NCBI RefSeq assembly: GCF_002968285.2
Contig: NZ_CP134400.1
Location: forward strand, 2,790,001-2,854,000
DNA from: Mycobacterium sp. ITM-2016-00318
Lineage (GTDB): Bacteria > Actinomycetota > Actinomycetes > Mycobacteriales > Mycobacteriaceae
Length of the DNA: 64,000 nucleotides
Direction: 5' to 3'
Position 1 is the first letter of the stretch. Each line of letters begins with the position of its first letter. Both the position numbers and the translations under genes were made by a program. Positions 30,839-38,676 of the stretch are shown piece by piece. Under the pieces are notes generated by a model. That model was not told the origin of the DNA. It searched no databases and saw only the letters and a program-made list of their open reading frames with translations.

Positions 30839-30919
30839 ATGTCGAAGTCAGATATGCAGCTCATCGAAGAGCGCGGCGGCGACCGGCTCAACAAACTCGG
30901 CATCACGCCCGTCGTGTAA
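30839..30919 (+). pseudogene. 26-residue fragment, possible tail of a lost ars gene
   Basis: A short open frame ([20 protein letters not shown] and six more residues) whose stop overlaps the arsC ATG as TAATG. The tight coupling and charged helical composition suggest the 3' end of a gene that once preceded arsC, the rest being deleted. The parent gene is not identified. Confidence 0.35.
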
Positions 30920-31464
30920 TGCCCGAACCCACACGCGCGCCGTCTGTGCTGTTCGTCTGCGTCAACGATGGCGGTAAGTCGCAGATGGCCGCCGGACTGA
31001 CGCGCAAGATCGCCGGAGACTCCGTCCGCGTCTACTCCGCCGGAACCCGACCGGGCAAGGTGATCAACTCCCTTTCCGCCGAGTCGCTGATGTAGGTCGG
31101 CGCTGACATCACCGATCAAGTGCCTAAGGCCATCGATCTAACACTGGTTCGCGACGTCGACATCGTCATCACGCTCGGGCGCGAGGCTCACGTCGACCCG
31201 GTTCCTGGGACGCAATTCGAGAACTGGGATACCGACGAACCCTCCGAGCGCGGTATCGACGGCATCGAACGGATGCGTCTGGCCCGTGACGACATAGCGC
31301 GGCGCGTCGAGGACCTCTGGACCGCTTGGAGGTTCGATCGTCCTAGCTCTAACAGCCAGCTCGGTATGGCGGAGGCATTTCCGTGGCTCCTTGCGTCGTT
31401 TCGGGACTACGGTCGTCAGTACTGTGGGGTACCCGTACGGGTGCGGGAAGGACGGCAGTTGTGA
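30919..31464 (+). pseudogene. arsC: Arsenate reductase (LMW phosphatase type), interrupted by amber codon
   Basis: The first 58 codons give [18 protein letters not shown], with the catalytic P-loop Cys, and [11 protein letters not shown]. An in-frame TAG at 31093-31095 (after E-S-L-M) then stops translation. The same frame continues at once with VGADITDQVPKAID, VDIVITLGREAHVDP and DEPSERGIDGIERMRL, normal family sequence, so only one base change in that codon separates it from an intact gene. After about 31320 similarity fades into unrelated sequence up to the stop at 31464, so the 3' end is also damaged. In the family the enzyme reduces arsenate with mycothiol/mycoredoxin. Confidence 0.88.
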
Positions 31465-32069
31465 ACGCCGACTCGGCCAAGACGGACCATGGTGCGGTGC
31501 TGCAGCCAACTGAGCAGATGTGGCGCGAGATGCTGCCGCAATTGCGGACATTTGTGCGCAGACGGATCGCCGATCCCAACCGGGCTGACGACCTCGTCGG
31601 CGAGATCCTGCTAAGAATTCACCAAAATCTAGCGTCGCTCGACGATCATGAACGGCTCCCCAATTGGATGTTCCGGATCGCGCGCAATGCGATCATCGAT
31701 GAGTACCGGCGGGCGGGGAGAAGCCGCGAACTGCTGACGGACACCCTGCAGGACGAGCCGACTCAGGTATCAGCAGACGAGGATGAATCGGGAGCGGTAC
31801 GCGAGCTCTCCGCATGCCTACGCCCGATGCTCGACGGGCTACCGGCGGAGCAGCGCGATGCCTTGGCGATGGTTGAGCTGGACGGAATGACTCAGGCCGA
31901 TGCCGCCGAGCGAATGGGTGTCTCAGTGTCTGGGATGAAGTCGCGCGTGCAGCGCGGCCGCCGGCACCTCGCCGAGGTGTTGGGTCAGTGCTGCGCGCTC
32001 ACTCTCGACGGCCGCGGTGTCCCGATGGACTACGAACCGCCACCGGGCTGCGGGTGCGGCGAACACTGA
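31461..32069 (+). CDS. ECF RNA polymerase sigma factor, SigZ-like
   Basis: A 202-residue ECF sigma factor. Region 2 (LRTFVRRRIADPNRADDLVGEIL ending in WMFRIARNAIIDEYRR) and region 4 (LPAEQRDALAMVEL, AERMGVSVSGMKSRVQRGR) are both complete. The C-terminal extension contains two Cys after region 4, then LDGRGVPMDYEPPPGCGC and EH, which looks like a metal- or thiol-sensing tail; no anti-sigma gene is adjacent. The GTG at 31461 is chosen for AAGGA eight bases upstream; the frame is open to 31383 across the arsC remnant. The sequence 32070-32228 after it holds nothing supportable. Confidence 0.85.
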   Translation: MNADSAKTDHGAVLQPTEQMWREMLPQLRTFVRRRIADPNRADDLVGEILLRIHQNLASLDDHERLPNWMFRIARNAIIDEYRRAGRSRELLTDTLQDEPTQVSADEDESGAVRELSACLRPMLDGLPAEQRDALAMVELDGMTQADAAERMGVSVSGMKSRVQRGRRHLAEVLGQCCALTLDGRGVPMDYEPPPGCGCGEH

Positions 32070-32228
32070 CCCGCGACGCGGGATGCTTCCGCAATTGATC
32101 GGAATCTGCACCAACGTGTGCACACGGCTCACACGGGTCGTTGGTTAGTCATGTTCCGTAAGCGCGCCTCAAGCACATCTAGCCCCGAAATCGAGATCTG
32201 CGCCGCGTCCCTTCGGCTGCATCTAGCG

Positions 32229-32468
32229 TCAATCCTTTTGAGCCTGAACAACAACCGCCGACGGCGGGGCCGGGATGGCGGCATTGCCCGAGCCCGCAGA
32301 GACGTCCAGGACACGGTCTCCCACCCGAATCTCACAGGCGCGCACCAGCTCCGGACCGAGCTCCCCGATAAGCTCCGCGGCGACGGCGGGATAGTCGCCG
32401 GACGCCCATAACGCCCGATGCTTCGCCTTGAGTCGGCGGTCAATTTCTGGTTCGACGATGCTGGTCAT
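32229..32468 (-). pseudogene. N-terminal fragment of a class I methyltransferase
   Basis: About 67 residues of a normal N-terminus: DRRLKAKHRALWASGDYPAV, then VGDRVLDVSAGSGNAAIP, the SAM-binding motif. After that the frame reads PPSAVVVQAQKD and stops. The remaining 200 or so residues of the fold are absent on either strand nearby. It is a 3' truncation, consistent with the decayed state of this patch. The ATG at 32468 follows GGGAGAAG on the minus strand. Confidence 0.75.
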
Positions 32469-32563
32469 GCTTCTCTCCCAGCGATGGTTTTGATCTCGGG
32501 CCGGAATGGGCCCGGCGATCTGAACGGCGACGATGAATCGCGCACGCGGGTCTCACGAGCCTG

Positions 32564-32597
32564 GAACCAGGCGGGAGGTAGACAACCCGCCTGGTTC
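32564..32597 (-). terminator. Hairpin downstream of the small secreted protein gene
   Basis: A perfect 12-bp inverted repeat (32564-32575 with 32586-32597; 10-base loop) lies just past the stop of the minus-strand gene at 32606. No T run follows, so it may be an intrinsic terminator of the mycobacterial weak-tail type. Confidence 0.6.
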
Positions 32598-32605
32598 AAC
32601 GGCTT

Positions 32606-32872
32606 CTACAGGCAGTGCCTGTTGTAGTTCGCCTTTGCGTTGCCGGCATCCGTCATGTACTCCCTATAAGCCTTCATGTCGCCCTGCTTCCGTGCCGCCC
32701 TGGCCACGATCAAGCTGCTTTCAAACGAATCCAACATGGCCTGGCAATTGGGGCTCTCAATCGGCTTGGCGCTGGCAGTGGCTGCGGTGAGTCCGACGAC
32801 TGCCGGTGCCGCGAGTGTCGCCGACAGCAGTGCGGCAGCGGTCGCTCGTTTGAGCAGAGTTTGTTTCTTCAT
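32606..32872 (-). CDS. Small secreted hypothetical protein
   Basis: An 88-residue protein with a clear signal peptide (MKKQTLLKRATAAALLSATL, A-x-A site near ATASA-K) and a mature part of about 52 residues with two Cys (ESPNCQAML and the final HCL) that could form a disulfide. The ATG at 32872 has AAGGAGAACC upstream, an excellent ribosome binding site. The mature domain (helical, Y-x-x-Y-M-T-D-A-G-N-A-K-A) is of unknown function. It is divergent from the flavoprotein gene at 33034. Confidence 0.75.
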   Translation of the reverse strand: MKKQTLLKRATAAALLSATLAAPAVVGLTAATASAKPIESPNCQAMLDSFESSLIVARAARKQGDMKAYREYMTDAGNAKANYNRHCL

Positions 32873-33033
32873 GATGGTTCTCCTTCTGGTTGGTCGCTCG
32901 TCGGCCCGCTTCGGCGAGCTCACATGTACTGACGCCGGACCCGCCGAAGGACGCACGTTCACCTCCGCTTGCGTCTCTGCGGCTCGTCGTACGTCAGAAC
33001 AGGCGTCAAACAATGACGCTGAAAGGAGTCACC

Positions 33034-34359
33034 ATGTTTTCCACATCATCAAACGACCTTCCTGTCGCGGTGCTCGGAGCCGGCCCCGTCGGACTGGCCG
33101 CGGCCGCGCACCTGTCCGAGCGAGGGCTTCCCTTCGTGATCTTCGAAGCAGGCGACTCCGTTGGTGCCAGCATCAAGCGCTGGGGCCATGTGCGCCTGTT
33201 CTCGCCGTGGCGCACCAACTTGGACCGCGCCGCGCAACGCCTCCTGAAAGCCCACGGGTGGAGTTCGCCGGCCCCGGGCGGCTACCCGACCGGAGCCGAC
33301 ATCGTCGAGCAGTATCTGACGCCACTAGTGCAAGCGGATGCGATCGCCCCGCATGTGCGTCTCAACCACAATGTCATCGGCGTCACACGCCAGGGTGTCG
33401 ACAAGCTACGCGACGACGACCGCGAAGACCGTCCGTTCATCGTCACCACGAGTGATCCGGCCGGCATCACGCGGACTCCAGTGCGTGCGGTCATCGACGC
33501 GACCGGAACCTGGTTGTCCCCGAATCCCATTGGCGCCGAGGGCATACCGGCGATTGGCGAGGAAGAGGCACACCATTGGATCAGCTACGGTATCCCGGAT
33601 GTGCTCGGCGCCGAACGCGACCGCTACGCGGGCCGGCGGGTGGCAGTCGTCGGAAGCGGGCATTCAGCCAAGCACGCGGTTCGCGAGCTGGCGCTGCTGG
33701 CCGAGCAGGATCCCGCCACCACGGTCACGTGGATCGTGCGCAGAGGCGAGGATCAACGGGTCTACGGAAACGAGGTCGACGCCCGACTGCCCGAGCGGGG
33801 CAAGCTCGGCGCGGACGCGCACAACTTGGTTTCCTCGGGGCGGGTCCGGCTCGAAACCGGGTTCCGCACCGAACGAATCCACGTCGACGAGTTGGGCATC
33901 ACGCTGGTGTCTCCGGAGGGACAGGCGAGTGGACCGTTCGACGAGATCATCGCAGCGACAGGACTCCGTCCCGACTTCAGTTTCCTGCGCGAGGTGCGCG
34001 TCGACCTCGACCCGTGGGTGGAGAGCACTCGGGCGTTGGCCCCATTGATCGACCCCAACGTCCACTCATGTGGTTCAGTGCCTCCCCACGGCGCTGCGGA
34101 GCTCGCCCATCCCGAGCAAGGGTTCTACGCGATCGGCGCCAAGAGTTACGGCCGCGCACCCAACCTGCTCTTGGCAACCGGCTACGAGCAGGCCCGCTCG
34201 GTCGTCGCCCAGCTCGCCGGGGATCACGAGGCGGCCGCCCGCGTGGAGCTCGTCCTTCCGGCGTCCGGATCGTCATCCGGATCAAGCTGCGGTCTCAAGC
34301 CCCCACCGGAACCGGCGGCACCCCAACCAGAGCCGGTGACCAGTGCGTGCTGCGGCTGA
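33034..34359 (+). CDS. Flavin-dependent monooxygenase-like protein (ArsO-like)
   Basis: A 441-residue flavoprotein with two Rossmann folds: FAD site VLGAGPVGLAAAAHLSERG at the start and NADP site VAVVGSGHSAKHAVREL near residue 200, plus the IDATGTW and IAATGLRPD motifs. The last 30 residues are a Ser/Gly/Pro tail with isolated Cys and a terminal SACCG, which could bind thiophilic metalloids. I recall similar flavoproteins (ArsO) beside arsenic genes in actinobacteria; the nearby arsC remnant supports this, but the reaction is unknown. The ATG at 33034 has AAAGGAGTCACC upstream. It overlaps the MFS gene by 17 bases. Confidence 0.8.
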   Translation: MFSTSSNDLPVAVLGAGPVGLAAAAHLSERGLPFVIFEAGDSVGASIKRWGHVRLFSPWRTNLDRAAQRLLKAHGWSSPAPGGYPTGADIVEQYLTPLVQADAIAPHVRLNHNVIGVTRQGVDKLRDDDREDRPFIVTTSDPAGITRTPVRAVIDATGTWLSPNPIGAEGIPAIGEEEAHHWISYGIPDVLGAERDRYAGRRVAVVGSGHSAKHAVRELALLAEQDPATTVTWIVRRGEDQRVYGNEVDARLPERGKLGADAHNLVSSGRVRLETGFRTERIHVDELGITLVSPEGQASGPFDEIIAATGLRPDFSFLREVRVDLDPWVESTRALAPLIDPNVHSCGSVPPHGAAELAHPEQGFYAIGAKSYGRAPNLLLATGYEQARSVVAQLAGDHEAAARVELVLPASGSSSGSSCGLKPPPEPAAPQPEPVTSACCG

Positions 34360-35572
34360 AACCCTACGGTCGGGCCCGCCGGAACTTCGGCGGGCAACGG
34401 CCGCGCTGACGATCACTGAGCTGGCGTCTTGGGGAGTGCTCTACTACAGCTTCCCCGTGGTGGCACCAGCCATGGTCCGCCAGTCAGGGTGGAGCCTCAC
34501 TCAAGTCAGCGGCGCCTTTTCGGCTGGTCTTCTCGTTTCTGGGCTGTCTGCACCGACTGTGGCGGCGATGTTAGCTCGGTTCGGACCCCGGGCGGTGATG
34601 ACTGCGGGCTCCATCCTGACCGTAATCTCCACGATACTGTGGGCATGGGCACCTTCAATCGCGGTGCTTTATGGGGCGTGGATGCTGATCGGTGTCGCGA
34701 TGGCCGCTACCCTCTACGAACCAGCGATTGTCGTTCTCACCCTGCTGGATTCACGGCACATGCGTCGCACCATCAGCATCATCACCGTGGCCGGCGGGCT
34801 CGCGAGCACCGTCTTCGTGCCGCTAACCGAACACCTTGTCGCAACCTTTGGCTGGCGCGTCGCCATCACGGTGCTCGGCTGCAGCGCCGGAACACTCACA
34901 GCGGCGCTACATAGGCGATACCTACCGCGAAACAACGGAGCTCACCACGACTCGGCACCTCCGCCGCACGAGGGTTCGGGGCCAAGTATGGCGACCAGCC
35001 GCCCGATGCGTCGCTTGCACATTGCGTACATGCTCGAACAGGGAAGCGCAGTCGCCGCAACAGCTTTGGTCGTCACCATGCTGATCGACCGAGGCGTCGA
35101 TCCAAGAGTCGCCGCATTAGTGCTCGCCGTGACCGGTGCCGGAAAGGTTGGCGGACGGCTCCTCCTAGCAGGCCGGATCGGCCAAGCACAACCGCACCTA
35201 CTCGCAGGGGGCGCAGCAGGTCTGCAGGCGATCGCCGTGATCAGCACCCTCGCGTCCACCTCGACAGCGTGGCTATTCGCTGCCGCACTGGCGTCCGGTA
35301 TCGCGGCCGGAACCAGCAGCGTCCTTCGACCACTCATGATCGCCCACCACGTTCCGCTGTACAGATTCGCGTCGGCCAGTGCCAGACTGCAGACCTCGAC
35401 AACCCTGACCCGCGCCGCGGGCCCAGTGATCGTGGCCAGCGCCGCACCGTATGCCGGATGGACCGGAGCCTGGGCGCTTGTGGCCAGTGGCCTGACCGCC
35501 GCCGCAGGCACATTCGCGGCGCTCGAAAAACGGCGCCGAGGCGGGTCAGTGTTACGGGAAGCGATCCGCTAA
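34343..35572 (+). CDS. Major facilitator superfamily transporter
   Basis: A 409-residue membrane protein with about 12 hydrophobic segments, a central cytoplasmic loop near residue 195-220, and MFS-typical Arg/Gly turns (MLARFGPRAVMTAGS). It starts with GTG inside the end of the flavoprotein gene, so the two are coupled and probably form one function, for example oxidation or binding followed by export. In an arsenic setting it could export an organoarsenical or arsenite, but no specific signature shows this. The 228 bases after its stop hold no supportable gene. Confidence 0.8.
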   Translation: MRAAAETLRSGPPELRRATAALTITELASWGVLYYSFPVVAPAMVRQSGWSLTQVSGAFSAGLLVSGLSAPTVAAMLARFGPRAVMTAGSILTVISTILWAWAPSIAVLYGAWMLIGVAMAATLYEPAIVVLTLLDSRHMRRTISIITVAGGLASTVFVPLTEHLVATFGWRVAITVLGCSAGTLTAALHRRYLPRNNGAHHDSAPPPHEGSGPSMATSRPMRRLHIAYMLEQGSAVAATALVVTMLIDRGVDPRVAALVLAVTGAGKVGGRLLLAGRIGQAQPHLLAGGAAGLQAIAVISTLASTSTAWLFAAALASGIAAGTSSVLRPLMIAHHVPLYRFASASARLQTSTTLTRAAGPVIVASAAPYAGWTGAWALVASGLTAAAGTFAALEKRRRGGSVLREAIR

Positions 35573-35800
35573 TCGCCGGTAAACCGCCTCGGTTCGAGCC
35601 ATCAACAGCGAGCGATCGGCCTGTAGTGGGCTGTTCCGATGCAAGCCGTAGTCGTCGGAGCGGCTGCCATCGGGATCCTCGCGAACCCCTCGCCCCATAG
35701 ATGCAGCAATAGCCGGACGCGGAGAGGCCGCCACCTCTCGGAGGGGGCCTATCCGTTGGGCGTGACTCCGGGCCGCTAGCTCAAGCGACTCCAAATTATG

Positions 35801-36832
35801 TCAGTTTTCGCCACCGGATTTCTCGGGCGTACTGGTTTGCTTCTTCTTTCCCAGGCCATTGACGGCATTCTTGACGCCGTTACTCAGCTTCTTGAGCGAG
35901 GAACTGAATTGCTTGCTGCTCTTCGCGGATGACGCGCTCAGCTGATTGCCGGACTTGTTGGAGCTCCCACCGGCCAACGTCGTGGGCGCGAACTTGTTGG
36001 CCGAAGCCAGAGTAGTAGCCGTGCTGCCGCCGGTGTTGGGATCGAACGGGGTCCTGAGGGTGATGCCTGGGCCCGCTTGGACGACTATTTGTTGGACGAC
36101 GTTAATCGCGCCAGCGATTGCGCCGGGGCCGACTGCCGTCACGAAGTTCCCGCAATCAACAGCGCAATCTCCCGCGGTGAAGATGCCCTGATAATTGAAT
36201 GCCGTACTCAGGTTGCCAATCGAAGTCAGTACGCTGTCACTGGCATTCGGAAACCCGAATGGGAGGCCCACGTTGGTGGTGTTATTTAGAATGCCAGCTG
36301 ACGTAAGGGTGTTCCGGTTGCCAATAACGTTGATTGCGGAGCTCCCGAGGCCTGTTGCCACAATTGTCATGGGTGTGCCATCGCCGGTGCCGCCGTTGCC
36401 GCCAAGATTGGTCGCGAGGTTGAAAGAACCCGCCGAACCAGGGGGCCCGTCAGGGAATACACCTGCCGCAACGACGTTATCCCGGGGATCTACGCCGCTA
36501 CCCAGGTTCAAGGCGAGGTTGCCCAAACTGAAGCCCGTCGGATCGCCTGCAAGCGCCGTGACGTTTGTACCGGCAGCGATGGCGAAGTTCAGGAAGGAAC
36601 CGTTGGCGGTCGCGACAGTGCCTTCGCCGAGTCCCAGTGCGAAGTTGCCGAAGGTGCTCGTGCAGCCCGAACCGATGTTGATGCCGCTGATGCCGATGCA
36701 CGTCCCGTTGGCCGGTCCGACTCCACTCAGTGAGCCCACCGCCACTGCCGAGGCCACCCCTGCTACCAAAGCGGCCCGCACCAGGCCGTTGTTGACGGCC
36801 TTCTCCTTCGCGCTAACCCGACGCATGAGCAT
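35801..36832 (-). CDS. Secreted Gly/Asn/Thr-rich repeat-like protein
   Basis: A 343-residue exported protein. A signal segment (RAALVAGVASAVAVGSLSGV) follows a basic start MLMRRVSAKEK. The mature part is low-complexity beta-type sequence rich in G, N, T, S and A, with loose repeats of G-N-F/L-A-x-x-L-G, and two Cys pairs (TCIGISGINIGSGC and DCAVDCGN). The last 60 residues become Lys/Ser-rich and basic. The ATG at 36832 has GGGAGGAAG upstream; a further ATG lies two codons on. It resembles mycobacterial surface or adhesin-like secreted proteins of unknown function. Confidence 0.75.
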   Translation of the reverse strand: MLMRRVSAKEKAVNNGLVRAALVAGVASAVAVGSLSGVGPANGTCIGISGINIGSGCTSTFGNFALGLGEGTVATANGSFLNFAIAAGTNVTALAGDPTGFSLGNLALNLGSGVDPRDNVVAAGVFPDGPPGSAGSFNLATNLGGNGGTGDGTPMTIVATGLGSSAINVIGNRNTLTSAGILNNTTNVGLPFGFPNASDSVLTSIGNLSTAFNYQGIFTAGDCAVDCGNFVTAVGPGAIAGAINVVQQIVVQAGPGITLRTPFDPNTGGSTATTLASANKFAPTTLAGGSSNKSGNQLSASSAKSSKQFSSSLKKLSNGVKNAVNGLGKKKQTSTPEKSGGEN

Positions 36833-37189
36833 ATGTTCTTCCTCCCTAGTCACAACACGCTGATCGATTGAACGTATTGCTCCGTAATGAGTGGCGTGAA
36901 TGGAATCGGCCAAAATTTACGAGGGAGACAGTTTTTGCCCGTCGGACTGGCAGCGTGCGCATCCCAGCGCATCAACCGCAAACGGTCGTGCATTTCGGCG
37001 AGCGTCGTGATCGGCGATAAGCGCAGGTGCGCAGACTCACAGCGATGGGATGGACGCTGAGACGACGCTTCGAGATTAGTTGCTTATGCAAAGGCATTCG
37101 ATTTCGAGCTTCATTGCTGCTCGGTCAAACGGATCACCGGAAGGATGCGGGCGCCGCCGCGGGTTCCCGATGCCGATGTGGGGAGTGGA
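36833..37189. other. Gene-free stretch upstream of the secreted protein
   Basis: 357 bases between two minus-strand genes. The short plus-strand frame near 37027 has no supporting signal. It presumably holds the promoter of the secreted-protein gene. Confidence 0.5.
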
Positions 37190-37624
37190 CTACTTCGGTC
37201 CGCCGGGTACGACGCGGCCTTGACTGGAGATGCGCGTGTAGGTCGCGGTGGACCGAATGAGGACTCGGTTTGCGGCGTCGAGCACCGAGCATTCGGCGCT
37301 GAGAAGGGTACGCCCGTTGTGGACCATCGCTGCTTCTGCGCGGAGGGGGCCTCCGCGCGGCTGTCGGTAGTAGCGGACGTGCATGTCCGTCGTCACGGTG
37401 AACTCAGAATCCAGGTGGTAGCAGCCGACCAGGCAAGAGGCGCATGCAGCGTCGGCGAAGGTCGCGAGTATCCCCCCGTGAATAGTGCCTTCGTAGCCTC
37501 CTCGAACTTCCTCAGAGAGCGGCATGGACAATATTGCGAAGCCGGGCTTGTACTCGACGACGCTCATCCCCAATCCCTTGTGGACGGGAGACCGGTGCAG
37601 TCGTTCAGTATCGAGCTCGGCCAT
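37190..37624 (-). CDS. PaaI-type hotdog thioesterase
   Basis: A 144-residue hotdog-fold protein. The helix motif GTIHGGILATFADAA with the preceding YEG is the PaaI/YdiI acyl-CoA thioesterase active region, and VTTDMHVRYYRQPRGG follows as the central strand. The ATG at 37624 has GAAGG nine bases upstream. Substrate unknown. It appears to be a single-gene unit. Confidence 0.85.
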   Translation of the reverse strand: MAELDTERLHRSPVHKGLGMSVVEYKPGFAILSMPLSEEVRGGYEGTIHGGILATFADAACASCLVGCYHLDSEFTVTTDMHVRYYRQPRGGPLRAEAAMVHNGRTLLSAECSVLDAANRVLIRSTATYTRISSQGRVVPGGPK

Positions 37625-38034
37625 ATGTTTTCGCCTTCAAATAGATTCGTAGCTAATCGATTTGGGGATGATCGCATAACGCTGGACCCCACGGGCCAGT
37701 TGATCCAAGTTCGTTGCCGACGCTCTCAACATCTACCAGCCGGGCCGCGTTCTCGATGTCTTGGTAAGCGTTGAGTCAGCTTGCGGACGGGCGCACGTCC
37801 CTTGTCGCCGTTGCGTTTTCGGATCCCAGGGCAAAGCCCTGCCCAGAAAGTTTGCGTAGTGGAGTGAATAATGTCGAACGCTGGTTCCGTAGTGCACGTC
37901 AATCGTCGGCCCTCGTGCTGACCCGGACTGTTGTCAGGAACCGTATTGCTGCCTCAGGGGATTGACCACGGCGGATGGCGGGAGAATGCTGAGGTTATCG
38001 CTGGGGCCGATCACCCTACGGTTCGGAGGGGTTA
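37625..38034. other. Gene-free stretch between divergent genes
   Basis: 410 bases with no supportable gene; it contains the divergent promoters of the thioesterase and the small gene at 38035. Confidence 0.5.
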
Positions 38035-38310
38035 ATGAGCTCAGAGCATGTAACAGAGCAGGTGCCGCTGTCCGAAATCCAGGAAGGCGACACGATTCAA
38101 GATCCCGCCTCCGGTCAATGGTTCACCGTCACCCGAACGGCGGACGGCACAGAGAGCGTCGCCGACGTCCACTCGCCCGGCGGCGCGACGGTCCTTGAGG
38201 GTTACCGGGTCTACTACGGCGACGAACGACAAGGTGAACGGGTCGATTCGCGGTGCGTCATCGATTCGCGGTCCACTAAGGGTCTCGTTACGCGACAGGT
38301 GCGGGAGTAG
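38035..38310 (+). CDS. Small conserved-looking hypothetical protein
   Basis: A 91-residue acidic, beta-rich cytoplasmic protein (IQEGDTIQDPASGQWFTVTR; VLEGYRVYYGDE). CGGAGGGGTTA before the ATG is a strong ribosome binding site, and codon use looks native. One Cys. No signal peptide or family is recognised. Confidence 0.65.
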   Translation: MSSEHVTEQVPLSEIQEGDTIQDPASGQWFTVTRTADGTESVADVHSPGGATVLEGYRVYYGDERQGERVDSRCVIDSRSTKGLVTRQVRE

Positions 38311-38429
38311 TTCAGAAGGGGCTGTGCGGCGACGTCCGGTCGCAACTGCGAGTTCCCCGCGCCGCCAGGATTCCTTCTGCTCGGCTCTTGGTTGCCTGGC
38401 GGATAGCCAATTCTTACCTCCTCGAGGCC

Positions 38430-38547
38430 AACTCTGGCTTCTGGGCGATTACAGACGCAGTGCACGCGAAGGACCATTTTGCTTACCAGATCCCGAGAGG
38501 AACCCACGATGGTCGCACCGCCCAATACCAACTCGAGCCGCAACTAG
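38430..38547 (+). repeat. Duplicated leader of the 40622 gene with abortive mini-ORF
   Basis: Bases 38430-38458 match 40518-40546 at 27 of 29 positions. Downstream, CCCGAGAGGAAC (38492-38503) and the ATG at 38509 match the ribosome binding site and start of the gene at 40622. In this copy the reading frame ends after 12 codons (MVAPPNTNSSRN). The signal peptide and mature protein are absent, so this looks like a decayed partial duplicate. Confidence 0.6.
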
Positions 38548-38676
38548 GCGTCGTGATGACTTTCGGTGAGGCCACCTACTGGCACAACCACCCTGACTTG
38601 CCGCGCCTCGCGCAGAACATGCGCGAGCAGATGGAACAACAATCGACGGCATCCAACTGACACGAGGTCGCCGGCC

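Noticed and set aside
31120..31464. Separate 114-residue gene starting at GTG 31120
   Set aside because: The sequence is the second half of the arsC protein after the amber codon, not a new gene; kept as part of the pseudogene.
35552..35794. 80-residue minus-strand frame after the MFS gene
   Set aside because: No start signal, no family, mixed composition; possibly an old remnant but not supportable.
38388..38660. 90-residue plus-strand frame overlapping the duplicated leader
   Set aside because: It runs through the conserved leader in a frame that the second copy does not keep open as a gene; no ribosome binding site.
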